From contig NC_084827.1 of assembly GCF_033115175.1 (NCBI RefSeq), positions 22,314,001-22,378,000 on the forward strand: DNA of 64,000 bases, in the 5' to 3' direction. The notes beneath the pieces are model-generated. The model had not been told where the DNA came from. It made no database searches and saw nothing but the letters and a program-made list of their open reading frames with translations. The translations under genes were made by a program, and so were the position numbers. Shown piece by piece: positions 1 through 10,652 of this stretch; within the stretch, counting starts at the first letter, position 1, and every line of letters begins with the position of its first letter. Origin of the DNA: Lepus europaeus (lineage: Eukaryota > Chordata > Mammalia > Lagomorpha > Leporidae).

Positions 1-2465
1 AGCTACAAAAACAATCAAATACCTTGGAATAAACTTAACCAAGGACATTAAAAATCTCAACGATGAAAACTACAAAACCTTACAGAAAGAAATAGAAGAG
101 GATACCAAAAAATGGAAAAATCTTCCATGCTCATGGATTGGAAGAATCAATATCATCAAAATGTCCATTCTCCCAAAAGCAATATACTCAATGCAATACA
201 AATCAAGATACTGAAGACCTTCTTCTCAGATCTGGAAAAAATGATGCTGAAATTCATATGGAGACACAGAAGACCTCGAATAGCCAAAGCAATCTTGTAC
301 AACAAAAACAAAGCCAGAGGCATCACAATACCAGATTTCAGGACATACTACAGGGCAGTTGTTATCAAAACAACATGGTAGTGGTACAGAAACAGATGGA
401 TAGACCAAAGGAACAGAATAGAAACATCAGAAATCAATCCAAACATCTACAGCCAACTTATATTTGATCAAAGATCCAAAACCAATCCCTGGAGTAAGGA
501 CAGCCTATTCAATAAATGGTGCAGGGAAAATTGGATTTCCACATGCAGAAGCATGAAGCAAGACCCCTACCTTTCACCTTACACAAAAATACACTCAAAA
601 TGGATTAAAGACTTAAATCTATGACCTGACACCATCAAATTATTAGAGAACATTGGAGAAACCCTGGCAAAGACTTCTTGGAAAATACCCTAGAAGCACA
701 GGCAGTCAAAGCCAAAATTAGCATTTGGGATTGCATCAAATTGACAAGTTTCTGTACTGCAAAAGAAACAGTCAAGAAAGTGAATAGGTAACCGACAGAA
801 TAGGAAAAAATATTTGCAAACTATACTGCAGATAAAGGGTTGATAACCAGAATTTACAAAGAAATCAAGAAACTCCACAACAACATAACAAACATCCCAC
901 TTAAGAGATGGGCCAAGGACCTCAATAGACATTTTTCAAAAGAGGAAATCCAAATGGCCAACAAACACATGAAAAAATGTTCAAGATCACTAGCAATCAG
1001 AGAAATGCAAATCAAAACCACAATGAGGTTCCATCTCACCCCGGTGAGAATGGCTCACATTCAGAAATCTACCTACAATAGATGCTAGAGAGGATGTGGA
1101 GAAAAAGGGACACTAACCCACTGTTGGTGGGAATGCAAACTGGTTAAGCCACTATGGAAGTCTGTCTGGAGATTCCTCAGAAACCTGAACATAACCCTAC
1201 CATACAACCCAGCCATCCCACTCCTTGGAATTTACCCAAAGGAAATTAATTTGGCAAACAAAAAAGCCGTCTGCACATTAATGTTTATTGCAGTTAAATT
1301 CACAATAGCTAAGACCTGGAACCAACCCAAATGCCCATCAACAGTGGACTGGATAAAGAAATTATGGGACATGTACTCTATAGAATACTATACAGCAGTC
1401 AAAAACATGAAATCCGGTCATTTGCAACAAGATGGAGGAATCTGGAAAACATCATGCTGAGTGAATTAAGCCAGTCCCAAAGGGACAAATATCATATGTT
1501 TTCCCTGATCGCTGACATCTAACTGAGCCCCAAAGGGGAAACCTGTTGAAGTGCAATGGACACTATGAGAAACAGTCACTTGATCAGCTCTTGTCCTGAC
1601 TGTTGATGTACAATGTAATACTTTATCCTTTTTAGTATTTTTTTTTGTTCTAGTACTGGTGGTTGAACTCTGTAATTAACACACAATTATACTTAGGTGT
1701 GTAAATTTTAACTTAAAGTGATCCCTTTTATATATAAGGGTGGGATAAAGAGATAGAGGAAATGTATAATTCGGGACATGCTCAATCGGATTTGCCACAA
1801 ATGGTGGAGTTAGAAACGTGCCAGGGGATCCCAATACAATCCCATCAAGGTGGCATGTATCAATGCCATCTCACTAGTCCAAGTGATCATCCTCAGTTCA
1901 CAATTGATCACACTGATTGGTCTAAGAGTCAAAGGAATCACACAAACAAAACTAGTGTCTGCTAATACTAACTGATAGAATAAAAAAGGGAGACAAGGAT
2001 CCAACATGGGAAGTGGGAGACACAGCACACCCATAGAATGGCAGATGTCCTAAACAACACTCTGGCCTCAGAATCAGCCCTTAAGTCATTCGGATCTGGC
2101 TGAAGAGCCCAGGAGAGTATTTTAGACATGGAAAGCCAAGGCACTCTGGCAAAACAAACAAACAAACAAAAAAAACAACAAAAACAAAACAAAACACAAA
2201 CACCTAAATGATAAATCTCTGCTAGTGAGATCCCAGTGGAAAGAAGAATGGGGCCATCAAAGAAGGAGGTACCTTTCTCTGAAGGGAGGAGAGAACTTCT
2301 ACTTTGACTATGACCCTGTCGGAATAAGATCGAAGTCGGCGAACCCTAAAGGCTTCCATAGCCTTGGCAACTCATGACTAGAGCCTAGGAAGATTACTGA
2401 CACCATAAACAAGAGTGTCAAATTGTTAAATCAACCACAGGAGTCACTGTGCACTTTCGTCCCAT

Positions 2466-2860
2466 GTGGGATCTGTCCTTAATGTGTTGTCCAATGTGAA
2501 GTAATGCTATAGCTAGTCCTGAAACAGTATTTTTACACTTTTTTTTTTCTGTGTGGGTGCAAACTGATGAAATCCTTACTTAGTATATACTGAATCGATC
2601 TTCCGTATATAAAGATAATTGAAAATGAAAAAAAAATTGATTTTAAATTGGAAATTGCATAGAAAATTAATCAATTTTTTAAAAATATCATGTAGGATCT
2701 CTGTCCTTAATGTGCTGTACATTGTGATTTAAAGCTATAACTAGTACTCCAACAGTAGTTTTCACTTTGTGTTACTATGTGGGGGCAAACTGTTGAAATC
2801 TTTACTTAATATATACTAAACTGACCTGTATATAAAGAGAATTGAGAATGTATCTTGATG
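2466..2860 (+). repeat. Two diverged tandem units inside the L1 3' UTR
   Basis: Unit 1 (about 2466-2640) and unit 2 (about 2696-2865) share 'ggatctstgtccttaatgtg', 'ctagt', 'gtgggkgcaaactg' and 'tatataaagaraattgaraatg' in the same order, about 230 bp apart. The spacer is A/T-rich. The repeat probably belongs to the L1 subfamily consensus rather than to this copy. Confidence 0.75.
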
Positions 2861-2870
2861 TGAATGGAAG

Positions 2871-2896
2871 GGGAGAGGGAGCGGGAAAGGGGAGGG
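2871..2896 (+). other. G-quadruplex-type motif in the L1 3' UTR
   Basis: At least four runs of three or four G separated by short A/C loops are read on the + strand just before the 3' end of the L1. A G-rich polypurine tract at this place is a known feature of mammalian L1 3' UTRs. Folding is inferred, not shown. Confidence 0.6.
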
Positions 2897-2993
2897 TTGC
2901 AGGTGGGAGGGAAGTTATGGGGGGGAAAGCCATTGTAATCCATAAACTGTACTTTGGAAATTTATATTCATTAAATAAAAGTTAAAAAAAAGA

Positions 2994-3836
2994 AATCTGC
3001 AGCAGAGTTTGAATGGCAAACCACTATGGCTTATAGTTTGGAGCTCATTGTTGAAACTACTGTTAGTTTTTGTTTGTGATGTCATGACTGATACAGATGT
3101 CATTCTACGTCAGAAGCCATAGTTCACTAGCACACCTTCTGTCATCTGGAAAAATAGCTGTCCTGTTCTCAGAGGCGCCTGTCAGAATAACCGCGGACAG
3201 AATTATGAGCTCCCTATGTGTCCTATTTATAAACATATTGTGGCATTTGAGGTTATCCTTCCAAATGTTTCAAGTTGATTAAACAACTGAAAAAAAAAAG
3301 AAACAAACTTAATTTTGATTTTTCATTTGAGATGAAATTATAGTTGAAAACCAAAGTATGTAGGATAAAATTTTCAGAATACCATTTCAGTTTGTATTTG
3401 TCATGAGAGAGTCTGGAATGACAAATTAATATGACCTTTACAAATATACACATACAAATATGCCTTACCTTATCTAATCTCTACATAGCCTCCACTCCTG
3501 AAAGGTGGATGGGTGGAGAGAAAGAACCACCTGTCTGTGCTGGAGACACAGATTTCTGAGAAGATGACTGGGGTATTCCCAATGGCATGGAGGTTCAAGG
3601 GAGCCTGTGATTTTCTCTAACGTATCTGACTAAATCCAACAGACTCAAAAGCTTTACGAAGGTTCCCGAGGAAGAAGTAGCTTCATAAACCAATTTTAAT
3701 CATAACATTGTTTGAATAGGGTCTTCACATCCCATCCTCTCTCCACCAGCTCAGGGGTGTCTGGTGTCCAGCAGCCTCAAGTGAAGTCTCTCCAGTTCCG
3801 GAAGAGAGTGATCAAGAGAAACATTTTCTGTCCTAC
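2994..3836. other. No recognised feature
   Basis: Apparently single-copy DNA. The only notable point is a short A tract near 3289. Short open frames here have no recognisable domain. Confidence 0.6.
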
Positions 3837-3851
3837 TAAATCCTGTTCTTT

Positions 3852-4200
3852 CTTTCTTTTTTTTTTTTTTTGACAGGCAGAGTGGACAGTGAGAGAGAAA
3901 GACAGAGAGAAAGGTCTTCCTTTGTCGTTGGTTCACCCTCCAATGGCCGCTGCGGCCGGTGTGCTGCGGCTGGCGCATCGTGCTGATCAGAAGCCAGGAG
4001 TTAGGTGCTTCTCCTGGTCTCTCATGTGGGTGCAGGGCCCAAGTACTTGGGCCATCCTCCACTGCACTCCTGGGCCACCGCAGAAAGCTGGACTGGAAGA
4101 GGAGTGACCAGGACAGAATCTGGTGCCCCAACCTGGGCTAGAACCCAGTGTGCCGGCGCCGCAAGTGGAGGATTAGCCTACTGAGCCGTGGCGCTGGCCC
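3852..4200 (-). mobile_element. CSINE, young subtype, full length
   Basis: T-rich tail (sense poly-A) at 3852-3871, then the body, ending at the tRNA-like head '..gccgtggcgctggccc'. Flanked by a 15-bp target-site duplication with one mismatch, TAAATCCTGTTCTTT (3837-3851) and TAAATCCTATTCTTT (4201-4215). Open frames on both strands here come from the SINE. Confidence 0.95.
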
Positions 4201-4215
4201 TAAATCCTATTCTTT

Positions 4216-4734
4216 ACATAGTTGTTCTTTGAAGGTTCTTATTCTTTTTTCTGGAGCAATAACAGTGAGAAGGAGAACACATGATAATGACACACTATGT
4301 CACAAGTCTTGGATCTTTGTAATTTTGTTATTGACCCCGGATAGGAACACTTGGTTGCAGAGAAGTCATAAAGCACCACATTTGTGACTTTGAAATTCAT
4401 ATTGGGGAAATGTTTCAAAGATCCTCAGTCAAGGGTACTTTCCACATCCATCACAAAAACAATTTGAAAGGTGAGATTGGATGGTGGGAAGGCAAGGGTC
4501 TTGCCGTTAAGCTGATGCCTCATTAGTCTTCCTAATGTGATACTTTCACAGATTCCTGGGCCTCTCCATAGTTCTCTGTTTCTTCACCTGTGTTGAGAAG
4601 CTAATGAATCCTGACTGTAGAAGCAGCATGGGCAGAATCTAGGTATACAGTAACTTTTCAATACCTGTTTGTTCCTTCCCATTAAACACACATATGGTCA
4701 TTAATCTTCAAATTCCTCAAACTGAAGAATAAAT
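4216..4734. other. No recognised feature
   Basis: Single-copy-looking DNA without clear repeats or coding signal. Confidence 0.55.
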
Positions 4735-4925
4735 GACAATAATAATATTTACTGAGCAATTATTATATTCCCAGGGTCTGGGGTAAGTACTTTCATCTAT
4801 GAATCCACTTAATTCTTATGATAACTTTATACATTAGGAACTGGTAGTATCTCTGTTTTGTAGACAAGGAAAATGAGGCACACAGAGTTGCAGTAATTTG
4901 AGGTTGCACAGCCAGCATGCTATTT
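4735..4925 (-). mobile_element. MIR element (ancient tRNA-derived SINE)
   Basis: Read on the + strand, it follows the reverse complement of MIR: 'tttactgagcaattattat', then 'aagtacttt', then 'tagacaaggaaaatgaggca', then 'gcacagccagc'. These are the usual MIR core and 3' blocks in the right order and spacing. It is diverged, and its ends are approximate. Confidence 0.8.
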
Positions 4926-5349
4926 TTTTTTTCATCTTATTTGCACTGCTATTTCTTCATTAAAGCATCAAATTCAAGATTTTAGAAAAATAAATATTCT
5001 AAAATTTAACGAAATATTTCAACACAAAATAATGAAGCAGTTAATAAAATATTTCCACCCTGTTCATTTTTCGAATGGAAAATTATTGATGAACTTTAGG
5101 ACAAAGTTAATTCAAAGTGCAGATGAAAAATCCTAATATCAGATGATAGCTCAAAAACTGGGTTTACCTCCCAAGATGACCAGAGATCATGGACTTCCCT
5201 CCAACTCCCTGTATCTCTGGGAATGCATGTGCATAACAATTGGATTTAATCTTAATATTCATTTATTTTGATATGAATAAGAAAGGGATTTTATTTATGA
5301 AGATGCTCAACACATATTTATCTAATTAATACTTAAAGATACTTATATC
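4926..5349. other. AT-rich, no recognised feature
   Basis: AT-rich DNA with no clear repeat family. Confidence 0.5.
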
Positions 5350-5510
5350 TTTTTAAATGACATACTTTCAATTTATTTTATAATCATAACTTAACCCCCC
5401 ACTAAATAAATAATTCAATAAATACCAAGAAAAAAAAAAACTGTTCCTCAACAGTAGAGACTAGGGCTGTAACCAATAATGAAATCTTAAAATATTATTG
5501 TCCTTTAGTT
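5350..5510 (-). mobile_element. L1 3'-UTR fragment
   Basis: 'cactaaataaataattcaat..actgttcctcaacagtagaga..' aligns by eye with the block at about 22,275-22,380, which is part of a longer - strand L1 3' UTR. It is short and diverged. Confidence 0.6.
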
Positions 5511-5756
5511 ATTTTCTTCAATATTTTAAATTTATTGAGAAGTCTTTCTGCCTAAAAGATATAAATGTGAGAGAGAAATATAAGTATATATATAATATTT
5601 TTAGGCAAAAGGATTCACTTCTTGGGAAATTTAAAAACGTTGAAGAAAATAACTAAAGGACAATGATAATTCCAACATATAAATTCTTTACCAATGGAGG
5701 GCAGATAATTATTTACTTTGAATGGCTTGGTCATTCACCTTCCTGCAATTGGAGGG

Positions 5757-5788
<32 letters not shown>

Positions 5789-6803
5789 GAGAGAAAGAGG
5801 GGCGGAGGAGAGAGAGAGAAACGTTTTGAAGGTGAGGTGGTTGTGAAATTCTTGAAGCTCAGTTGGATTTTCCATCAAGCTTCTTTGGGCTAATAGCTGA
5901 AGACATTTCTCTGTAACCTGAGCTGATGAACCTGATGACTGATGATCCTTCTGGGCAGTAAGTGAGCTGCTAAGGGTGAGAGATAGGCGTCTTCCTGAAT
6001 GCCTTACCTTCTTACACTCCATAGCTTTCCCTTATTTCTGACACTATCGTTGTACTTTCACCCTTCCATCATCACTTCCAGGTTCATATTCAATGTTCCT
6101 ACAGAAGCATTCCAAAATGTCACAAAGATACATGAGCGTGTGGAGGAAACTGGGAATCCTCAGTTCTGTTTTTATTCACTTTAATCCTGCCAGTAAGAAG
6201 GCATTGACACATGTTGCTTTCTAGATGATAAACTACAGGAAAAGGGAACTTGCCACAAGAATACTATATTTTTGTTCCCAGAACAAGCTCTTGAGAAACA
6301 CATTCTTTGTCTGTGTGGTAAATCTTAATTTAAATAGAATGCTGGTTTGTTGATTGGTTATCTGATTTACAGAAGACACTTAAAACCTCCTACTTACAAC
6401 CAAATACTATTTTAAAAAGCTATGGCACATGTATTTTGATATGAGTAGTAGTTTCTAATTTTATTGTCAAATTGACATCCAGTGACAATTGTTTATGAGG
6501 AATGTAAAGTGGTATAAACTCAATTATTTCTAACTTACTTACCTATGATTTACACATCTCTGTGTGATGGAGAAACTAAAAGAAGAAAAGTCAAATTCTA
6601 GTCTGGTTTTTCCATTATCTGTCCCAGGAGTTTCGGCACTTTCCCTTCATCTGGGGTGGGCAATGCTTTCTTCAGGCTTCTAGGAGCTGTCCGCAGAGCA
6701 TGTTTGCAATGACTTCTAGTGTCCATGTCAGGATGTTAAGTCCTATACCCTGGGAGTATGCTACCATTTTTGTAAACTCTCCATGTCCTTGATCCAGCAT
6801 CTT
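5511..6803. other. No gene; one (GT)n/(GA) microsatellite
   Basis: Apart from the microsatellite at 5757-5820 this is unassigned single-copy-looking DNA. Confidence 0.55.
5757..5820. repeat. (GT)n followed by GA-rich tract
   Basis: About 13 GT units (5757-5783) run directly into a purine-rich GA stretch. The two motifs form a compound microsatellite. Confidence 0.95.
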
Positions 6804-6817
6804 CAGAATTCTTATTT

Positions 6818-7147
6818 ATTTATTTATTTTGACAGGCAGAGTGGATAGTGAGAGAGAGAGAGAGAGAGAAAGCTCTTCCTTTTTGCTGTTGGTTCACCCT
6901 CCAATGGCCGCTGCGGCCAGCGCATCGTGCTGATCCGAAGCCAGGAGCCAGGTGCTTCTCCTGGTCTCCCATGCGGGTGCAGGGCCCAAAGACTTCGGCC
7001 ATCCTCCACTGCCTTCCCCGGCCATAGCAGAGAGCTGGCCTGGAAGAGGGGCAACCAGGATAGAATCCGGCGCCCCAACCGGGACTAGAACCCGGTGTGC
7101 TGGCGCTGCAAGGTGGAGGATTAGCCTGTTAAGCCACGGTGCCGGCC
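6818..7147 (-). mobile_element. CSINE, young subtype, full length
   Basis: (TTTA)n-type tail, then the body with 'gacaggcagagtgg' and head '..gccacggtgccggcc'. The 14-bp target-site duplication CAGAATTCTTATTT is at 6804-6817 and 7148-7161. The right copy abuts an older SINE, so this copy landed at the edge of an existing insertion. Confidence 0.95.
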
Positions 7148-7162
7148 CAGAATTCTTATTTT

Positions 7163-7483
7163 TTAAAATTATTTATTATGAAAGGTAGAGTTACAGAGAG
7201 AAAAGGGGAGAGACAGTGAGAGATACCTTCCATCTGCTTATTCACTCCCCAGATGGCCACAACACTTGGGGCTAGGCAAATCTGAAGCCAGGAACCAGGA
7301 GACTCTTCCAGGTCTCCAAAGTGGTTGCAGGGGCCCAAGAAATTGGGCCACTCTCCACTGCTTTCCTAGGTACATTAGCAGGGAGCTGGATCAGAAGTGG
7401 AGCAGTCAGGACTCAAGTTGTTGCCCATGTGGTATGCTGGCACTGAGGGCAGTGGCATTACCACTATGCCACAGCGGTGGCCC
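7163..7483 (-). mobile_element. CSINE, older subtype
   Basis: Older-type tail ('aaaattatttattatgaaag') and head '..ccacagcggtggcccc'. Its right flank CAGAATTCT (7484-7492) matches the sequence at 7148 and 6804. That makes these its original target-site duplication, reused by the younger neighbour. Confidence 0.9.
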
Positions 7484-7492
7484 CAGAATTCT

Positions 7493-8033
7493 GTCTCTTG
7501 CATACTCTTATGCTTCCTGCCCTTAGAATTTGATTGGGTTCTGCAGCTCCTTCAGCATCTAGTCCCATTCCACCCTTAGCAGATTCTTCTTATCTCCTGA
7601 CATCCTTGGCCTTTTCTCAGTTAATAGTATCCATTTATCCATTAATAGAATCGTTTAATATTCCTTCCTAGTGTACCAATAATGAAAAAATACTGAGTTA
7701 TACTACCACCTTGTTCCAGGATGTATATGTATTTAATCTACCTGTAGTGATTCGGTCTTCATTGTCATCCTCCAAAATTCCAAGTAGTGGCTTTTTTAAC
7801 CATTTATAGCAATATCTACTGTCGTTTGGGTTACCAGGGAAACGGACTCAAAGACACACAATAGAATGCAGGGTTATATTGATGAGTGTTTTTGGAATCA
7901 ATACCTATGGAGAAAAGAAAGTCTGAATGTTTAGATTAGATGTTGAACCCTGAAAATCATAGCAAAGCCACCACTGATCTATGCGAATCTTGAAGTTGCA
8001 ACAGTCCATTGGAATTGTCCCATGATCGGACAA
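7493..8033. other. No recognised feature
   Basis: No repeat family or coding signal identified. Confidence 0.5.
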
Positions 8034-8045
8034 GGATGCTGAACA

Positions 8046-8369
8046 ATTTTTAAGAAGATTAATTTTATTTGGTTGAAAGGCATTGTTACATAGAAAGGGA
8101 GAGAGAGAGAGAGGGGAAAAATTTTCCATTAACTAGTTTACTATTCAAATGGCTGCAGTGGTTGAGAATGGACCAGGCCAAAACTAGGAGCCAGGAAATC
8201 CATCTGGGTTCCATGTGGGTGACAGCAGTGCCTGATTTCCTAGGTGGATGAGCAAGGAGCTGGTTCACAAATGGATGAACAAGGACTTGAACCTAAGCCG
8301 GTGCTCTGATAAGGCATCCTGGTGTTGTAGTTGGTGACTTAACTTGCTGCACCACAGAGCTGGCACCCA
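8046..8369 (-). mobile_element. CSINE, older subtype, diverged
   Basis: Tail 'taagaagattaattttatttg', GA tract, then SINE blocks ('gagccaggaa', 'ccatgtgggtgacag'), ending '..ccacagagctggcacc'. Likely target-site duplication GGATGCTGAAC (about 8035-8045) and GGAGGCTGAAC (8370-8380). Confidence 0.85.
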
Positions 8370-8667
8370 GGAGGCTGAACTTTTGTATCTCCACATTAAT
8401 CAGTCATGGACACAGCCTGCCCCTAGAAAGAGTGTTTTTCCTTGATGAAGGTGGTTGTATTCAGCAGAGGCAATTAGCTGAGAGGAACATTGTCTGCAAT
8501 CTACTAGCCAGCAGCTCAGAGAAATTCTCTTTTTTCTTAACAAAGGATCTGAGTGGCACAGCACGGCATCTACTAATCCATATTGCTCAAATTGCTTCTC
8601 TAACTTGGAAATCTTCTGTATATACTCCCCCAATTTTTATTTCCATGCTGAAAAACCTGTATTATTT

Positions 8668-9003
8668 GGCCGGCGCCGTGGCTTAACAGGCGGCTAATCC
8701 TACGCCTTGCAGCACCAGCACACCGGGTTCTAGTCCCGGTCGGGGCGCTGGATTCTATTCCGGTTGCCCCTCTTCCAGGCCAGCTCTCTGCTATGGCCCG
8801 AGAAGGCAGGGGAGGATGGCCCAAGTGCTTGGGCCCTGCACCCGCATGGGAGACCAGGAGAAGCACCTGGCTCCTGGCTTCGGATCAGCACGATGCGCTG
8901 GCCGCAGCGGCCATTGGAGGGTGAACCAACGGCAAAGGAAGACCTTTCTCTCTATCTTTCTCTCTCTCACTGTCCACTTTGCTTGTCCAAAAAAAAAAAA
9001 AAA
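8668..9003 (+). mobile_element. CSINE, young subtype, full length
   Basis: Starts 'ggccggcgccgtggctta' and ends '..ctttgcttgtcc' plus about 14 A. It has a B-box-like 'ggttctagtcccgg'. No convincing target-site duplication seen. It is the closest to the young consensus among the + strand copies. Confidence 0.93.
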
Positions 9004-9135
9004 TGTGGGAGTCTTTTGTAGTCCTCAATTATGAAGCAGAAATCAGGAGTCAAATCTTTTGTGGCCTTTCTTTGATGTTCTTCTGTTTGGGGCTGTGATA
9101 GCAAATTTTGTGCTGATCAAAATTTGTAATCTCTG

Positions 9136-9449
9136 GGACATTTGGTGCACTGGTTGAGATGTTGCTTACGATGCCCACATCTCATGTCAGGATGCCTAGT
9201 TTCCAATCCTGCCTCTACTCGTGATGTTAACTTCCTGCCATTGCTCATTTTGAGAGGCAGCAATTGATGACCTAAATATTTGGGTTCCTGCCACTCATGT
9301 TGGAGACCTGAGTAGAGTTGTTAGCTCTTTGCTTAGCTTTGGCCCAGCCTCAGCTATTGGAGACATTTGGGAAGTGAACTAATAGATGGTAGCTCTTCAC
9401 CTACCATCTGTCTGTCTCCCTGCCTTTCAACTGAAATAAACAAATAAAT
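9136..9449 (+). mobile_element. CSINE, very diverged
   Basis: Keeps the block order of an old C-repeat: 'tttggtgcactggttgag', 'aggatgcctagtttcc', 'gttggagacctgag', 'gaagtgaactaatagatgg', and tail 'caactgaaataaacaaataaa'. The start is approximate. Confidence 0.75.
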
Positions 9450-10111
9450 TTGGAAATTTTGATATTTTTTCTTATTATACAATTTGGATCGTCTGTTTTT
9501 ACATTTAATTCTAATTTATGTAATTTCAGTAGTCATCTGTTTTTGCTTATGACAGACATAGGAAAAATATGGAAGGAAAAAGAACTCAAAGAAAAGAGAA
9601 AAAAAAAAACCACTATGGTTTACTCACAATGTCTTGCCTCTATCACATTCAGTACACAGACAAAAACCCAGAATCACTCAAATGTGTATATTCTTATCAA
9701 TTAAAGATTAACCTGGCTGTTAGAATCTTTGATTTATCTAATTGCTAATAATGCATGCTGCAATAAAATCCTTTATTTAATATTAAAATTATAACGGTTA
9801 TTTTAGAGGTTGTTATATTTAAGAATTTATAATTCCTATAGTTTCTATTTATTAACTCATTGACTGAAGCTTCGACTACAGCAGTAACAACGTTGTATTA
9901 AATGAAGGCAATACGTTCCATATGCCTCAAATTAAATAATACCAAGAAAACATATTTTGGCTATGACTTGTGGTTCATTTTTTTCGAAACTTCTTATTTT
10001 GAGAAATCAAGCTTGTAGAAAACTACAATGGTACTAAGAATTTCCAATGAATTCTTAACCTGGATTTCCCAAATATTAACATTTATAATTTTTGCAGTAA
10101 CCTTCTCTTCC
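9450..10111. other. AT-rich DNA, possibly old LINE at right end
   Basis: Unassigned AT-rich sequence. The right part (from about 10,010) and 10,653-10,830 together resemble an old LINE 3' region interrupted by the SINE composite. This is low confidence. Confidence 0.35.
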
Positions 10112-10123
10112 CCCACTCTTTTT

Positions 10124-10640
10124 TTATTTTTTATTTTATTATTTTTTTTATTTTTGACAGGCAGAGTGGACAGTGAGAGAGAGAGACAGAGAGAAAGGTC
10201 TTCCTTTTTGCCACTGGTTCACCCTCCAATGGCCACTGCGGCTGGCGTGCTGCGGCCGGTGCTTCGTGCTGATCCAATGCCAGGAGCCAGGTGCTTTTCC
10301 TGGTCTCCCATGGAGTGCAGGGCCCAAGGACTTCGGCCAACCTCCACTGCCCTCCTGGGCCACAGCAGAGAGCTGGACTGGAAGAGGAGCAGCCGGGACA
10401 TAATCCGGCACCCTGACCAGGACTAGAACCCGGTGTGCCGATGCTGCAGGCGGAGGATTAGCCTATTGAACCTAGGCACGGGCCCAGCACTTTATTAATG
10501 CCAGGCATTTCACAGTGAGACCTGAGACTTTGTTTCTACTTGGTTTTAGCTTAAATTAAATGGAAGTTCTATGCTACCTTCAAATGTTTCATCACCATAC
10601 ACTGACACCAAATGTGCCTATTGAGCCGTGGCGCCAGCCT
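10124..10640 (-). mobile_element. Composite retroposon: CSINE + transduced 5' flank + second SINE head
   Basis: Read on the - strand (sense): a 24-bp SINE head (10640-10617, '..cgccacggctcaatagg'), then 131 bp of non-SINE DNA (10616-10486), then a full CSINE (10485-10156) and an A-rich tail. The 131 bp plus the SINE match 12,444-12,900 in inverse orientation, about 97% by eye over the flank. Target-site duplication CCCACTCTTTTT (10112-10123) and CCCACACTTTTT (10641-10652) encloses the whole unit, so it inserted as one piece. The donor is the 12.4-kb locus. Confidence 0.88.
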
Positions 10641-10652
10641 CCCACACTTTTT

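Larger units (their letters stand above)
1..2993 (+). mobile_element. LINE-1, 3' part of ORF2 plus complete 3' UTR (rabbit L1 type)
   Basis: The element enters from the left edge. Translated pieces match the C-terminal part of L1 ORF2p in order: a thumb-like stretch (14-215, frame 2), '[20 protein letters not shown]' (frame 1), '[20 protein letters not shown]' near 985 (frame 3), 'HCWWECKLVKPLW' near 1120, and 'FTIAKTWNQPKCP' near 1300, ending 'MFSLIADI' with TAA at 1520-1522. The frame changes at about 200, between 381 and 840, and near 1420. In-frame stops lie at 379-381 and 1086-1088, so ORF2 is dead. The 3' UTR (1523-2980) contains a diverged tandem repeat and a G-rich tract. It ends with AATAAA and an A-rich tail. 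The L1 assignment is firm; the subfamily is inferred. Confidence 0.93.

Noticed and set aside
6804-7492. CRISPR-like spaced repeats (CAGAATTCT three times)
   Set aside because: The repeats are target-site duplications of two SINEs.
8668-9003. tRNA gene, because of A/B-box-like sequence in the SINE head
   Set aside because: The tRNA-like part of the C-repeat cannot be folded by eye into a proper cloverleaf, and about 50 copies share it.
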